DNA of 64,000 nucleotides from Virgibacillus salarius. GTDB lineage: Bacteria > Bacillota > Bacilli > Bacillales > Amphibacillaceae. Below the pieces are notes generated by a model that was not told the origin of the DNA, searched no databases, and saw nothing but the letters and a program-made list of their open reading frames with translations. This document shows, piece after piece, positions 61,813-64,000 of this stretch; position 1 is the stretch's first letter; each line of letters opens with the position of its first letter. Both the position numbers and the translations under genes were made by a program. The DNA lies in assembly GCF_039521925.1 (NCBI RefSeq), contig NZ_BAAACY010000170.1:1-64000 (forward strand), given 5' to 3'.

Positions 61813-62034
61813 TTATTCCTCCGAGATTATAGGTTGATCAAAATTGTCGGGATCAAAAACATAGGTTTTAGAATTCCCCAAGTTTACACGAATACCTCTT
61901 CCAGTATTGAAAGACCCTCCACCAGCATAGGTTTTGGCAGTACTGTCTGGGGATATGGAATACACATCGCCAATATTAAAAATACTGGAGGAAGATATAT
62001 TAATTACTTTGACTGCACCGACTTTTGCTGGCAT
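61813..62034 (-). CDS. gerPA: Spore germination protein GerPA
   Basis: A 73-residue first gene product of the gerP operon, identical in length to B. subtilis GerPA, with AVKVINISSSSIFNIGDVYS near residue 7 and GGSFNTGRGIRVNLGNS near residue 39. Strong AAAGGAGGAG ribosome-binding site. Expression should be in the mother cell under sigma-K. Confidence 0.93.
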   Translation of the reverse strand: MPAKVGAVKVINISSSSIFNIGDVYSISPDSTAKTYAGGGSFNTGRGIRVNLGNSKTYVFDPDNFDQPIISEE

Positions 62035-62054
62035 TTGGACTCCTCCTTTACTGT

Positions 62055-62082
62055 TAGCTTATGAAAATCTTCTATTTTGTTG
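62055..62082 (-). promoter_or_regulatory. Sigma-K-type promoter of the gerP operon
   Basis: On the minus strand CATAAGCTA (62063-62055) fits the sigma-K -10 consensus CATANNNTA, with AC about 15-16 bases upstream as the minimal -35 box. The gerP operon in B. subtilis is sigma-K dependent. Confidence 0.6.
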
Positions 62083-62149
62083 AGGATCTTTAGCAGGATT
62101 GTTTTGTTTTTTATCGAATAATATGAGGTACGAAGCAGAAAGGGAGTAT

Positions 62150-63334
62150 ATGATGGATATAAAGGCAACACCGACTCGTGAAAAAGATCGGTTGGTTTGG
62201 ATTGATGCAGCTAGAGGCTTCGCTATTTTTGGTATATTTATTGTGAATATTGGCGCCTTCAGTGCACCTTATTTTTTGTATGGAGGAGAAGGGGTAGCGT
62301 GGCCATCTAGTTTGGATCATACGGTTCAAGGTATTATCGACATATTTTTTCAAGCAAGCTTCTATCCATTATTTTCAATTTTGTTTGGCTTTGGCATTCA
62401 GTTAATGAAGGAAGGGCTATTTGTAAAAGGAATTGCCTTTTATCCGATTCTAATTCGCAGGCTCATGGTTTTAATTGGATTTGGAATAATTCATGCGTTT
62501 TTAATATGGCATGGTGATATTTTATTGTCGTATGGAATAATTGGGTTGTTTTTACTTTTATTCTTGGATGTGAAAGATCGGACGCTACTTGGCTGGGGAG
62601 TTACTCTGTTAGTTGGAAGTGTTAGTATGTTAACACTATTTTTGTATAATGCGAGGCATTTTCTTAATGAATATGACGATGTAATGATAAATCAAGCGCT
62701 TGAAAATTATCAAAGTACCACTATTCAAGCCATTTGGTATCAAAACTTTCAAGATTGGATGTATGGTAATGGAGGAATTGTTTTTTTCATAATGATTGCA
62801 ACCATTTTACCTTTATTTCTATTTGGAATGTACATTGCACGGAAACGCTGGCTACATAAACCGAAGCAATATCATTCTATTATTAAAAGGCTTTGGTTTA
62901 GTTCCTTGATTCTCTTCATTCTCTTAAAGCTAGCTCCCTATTTGTTTGGGAATCCGACATGGTTTTCGATGATTCAAGATAATATAGGTGGCTCATTTTC
63001 AGCACTATTTTATTTAACATCGATTACACTGTTAGCTCAAACCAAGGTGGGCGCTGCAATACTCCAACCATTAGTTTATGTAGGCAGAATGGCATTAACC
63101 AATTATATTACACAATCTGTCATATGTTTTGTCTTATTTTATGGGGTTGGATTTGGTCTATATGGAGCTATATCACCATTAATTGGAGTACTTATGGTTA
63201 TTGTCATTTATTTCTTACAGATCATATATAGTAAATGGTGGTTTATTCATTTTCGGTTTGGTCCATTAGAATGGATATGGCGTAGCTTGACCTATAATCA
63301 GAAACAGTATCTTCGTAGGAAAAATCAAGGGTGA
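62150..63334 (+). CDS. DUF418 family membrane protein
   Basis: A 394-residue polytopic membrane protein (about nine or ten helices) of the YeiB/YxaH (DUF418) family. The family signature RGFAIFGIFIVNI lies near residue 23, and the C-terminal DUF418 domain ends with FRFGPLEWIWRSLTY. Function unknown. AAAGGGAG precedes two possible ATGs (62150, 62153). The next gene is close behind and may be coupled. Confidence 0.88.
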   Translation: MMDIKATPTREKDRLVWIDAARGFAIFGIFIVNIGAFSAPYFLYGGEGVAWPSSLDHTVQGIIDIFFQASFYPLFSILFGFGIQLMKEGLFVKGIAFYPILIRRLMVLIGFGIIHAFLIWHGDILLSYGIIGLFLLLFLDVKDRTLLGWGVTLLVGSVSMLTLFLYNARHFLNEYDDVMINQALENYQSTTIQAIWYQNFQDWMYGNGGIVFFIMIATILPLFLFGMYIARKRWLHKPKQYHSIIKRLWFSSLILFILLKLAPYLFGNPTWFSMIQDNIGGSFSALFYLTSITLLAQTKVGAAILQPLVYVGRMALTNYITQSVICFVLFYGVGFGLYGAISPLIGVLMVIVIYFLQIIYSKWWFIHFRFGPLEWIWRSLTYNQKQYLRRKNQG

Positions 63335-63348
63335 ATGGGGGAGAAGTG

Positions 63349-63909
63349 ATGCGAGTTCCAAAAGATAACTTTCCAACACTTGAAACAGAGCGAATGCGAT
63401 TACGAAGGGTTACCATCGATGATGCTGCGGATATGTTTGCTTATTGCTCCGATAAAGAAGTAGCTAAATATGTGAATTGGGATGCCCATCAATCGATGGC
63501 CGATACCCATATATTTCTTAATCTAATATTAAATCAGTACAAAGGAAATAATTATGTCTTCTGGGGAATTCAAGATAAACAAACACATCATTTAATAGGA
63601 ACGATTAATTTTGTATCATGGAAGAAAAAACATCGTACGGCAGAAATAGCGTATATCATTTCTAGAGACTATTGGGGAAGAGGAATGATGACAGAAGCTG
63701 CAATGAGAGTGATAGCATATGGATTTACAGAGATGAATTTAGTACGTATCCAAGCAAGATGTTTTCGAGAAAATCTTGCGTCTGAAAGAGTAATGGAAAA
63801 GGTAGGAATGACCTTTGAAGGAATAATGAGAATGGCCATGCAAGTAAACGGAATACATTATGATTTAAAATTATATTCCATTTTAAATCATGAATTTGAT
63901 GCAGGCTAA
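63349..63909 (+). CDS. RimJ/RimL-type GNAT acetyltransferase
   Basis: A 186-residue N-acetyltransferase. The acetyl-CoA binding motif A (RDYWGRGMMTEAAMRV) is near residue 105 and the later NLASERVMEKVGM motif near residue 142. The substrate could be a ribosomal protein N-terminus or a small amine; not deducible. GGGGGAG precedes ATG 63349, 15 bases after the previous stop. It may be cotranscribed with the DUF418 gene. Confidence 0.9.
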   Translation: MRVPKDNFPTLETERMRLRRVTIDDAADMFAYCSDKEVAKYVNWDAHQSMADTHIFLNLILNQYKGNNYVFWGIQDKQTHHLIGTINFVSWKKKHRTAEIAYIISRDYWGRGMMTEAAMRVIAYGFTEMNLVRIQARCFRENLASERVMEKVGMTFEGIMRMAMQVNGIHYDLKLYSILNHEFDAG

Positions 63910-63920
63910 TGATAAACTAC

Positions 63921-63951
63921 AGAAAGTTAGGGCAGTCAGCAAACTTTCTAC
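63921..63951 (+). terminator. Probable terminator at the right edge
   Basis: AGAAAGTT pairs with AACTTTCT around an 11-base loop, shortly after the acetyltransferase stop. T run is weak and the window ends soon after. Confidence 0.45.
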
Positions 63952-64000
63952 GTTTTCCATTTTCATGACTCAAGAAGACATCTCCATAACTATCATGGAT

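Overview
This is chromosomal DNA from an AT-rich, spore-forming, probably salt-tolerant Bacillaceae member. The gene order closely follows one arc of the Bacillus subtilis chromosome: yheA, yhaR, yhzD, yhaQP, yhaON, yhaM, yhaL, prsA, yhaI, yhaH, trpP, hit, ecsAB, yhaA, hmoB, pbpF, hemEHY, yhfHI, lplJ, lcfB, comK, yhjDE, sip, addBA, gerP. The small acid-soluble spore protein gene, the gerP operon and yhaL show it sporulates. The opuA betaine locus and two GbsR-type regulators, together with the style of the dispersed repeats, suggest an Oceanobacillus/Virgibacillus-type organism; the genus is an inference.

Layout. 0.2-7.2 kb: a zinc-dependent phospholipase C-like protein, fumarase, a spore protein, the shared sugar-ABC ATPase msmX with its yxkF-type regulator, yheA, an enoyl-CoA hydratase and yhzD. 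7.9-16.7 kb: the yhaQP ABC exporter, the yhaON SbcCD-like pair, a GbsR-family regulator, the YhaM exonuclease and YhaL. 16.7-26.6 kb: prsA, small membrane proteins, yhaI, a divergent GbsR-type repressor and the opuA operon, which carries two substrate-binding proteins whose two lobes occur in opposite order, then yhaH, trpP and hit. 27.2-37 kb: ecsAB, an amidohydrolase, a ferritin-like protein, a PAP2 phosphatase, an MFS transporter with liaFSR, and a bdbC/thioredoxin pair. 38-46.6 kb: hmoB, a frameshifted gene, pbpF, the three terminal haem genes, yhfH and yhfI. 46.7-59.9 kb: lplJ, lcfB, comK, yhjD, yhjE, signal peptidase, addB and addA. 60-64 kb: the gerP operon, a DUF418 membrane protein and an acetyltransferase.

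Regulation legible in the DNA: a row of GAG/UAG triplets over the trpP ribosome-binding site (TRAP type), a FadR-type palindrome before lcfB, LexA-like boxes before yhaO and yhjD, an 18-bp perfect palindrome before opuA, a palindrome between yhfH and yhfI, a CcpA-like site before msmX and a sigma-K-type promoter before gerPA.

Intergenic DNA is rich in dispersed repeats. One family of about 200 bp occurs four times, in each case right behind an intrinsic terminator. A second GC-rich family occurs about six times, once inside a large GGCTGGGACAA inverted repeat. There is also an exact-period 52-bp triple tandem repeat between hit and ecsA. I see no prophage, CRISPR array, rRNA or tRNA, and no obvious defence island. 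The items most worth following up are the paired permuted betaine-binding proteins, the repeat families and the hit-ecsA intergenic region.
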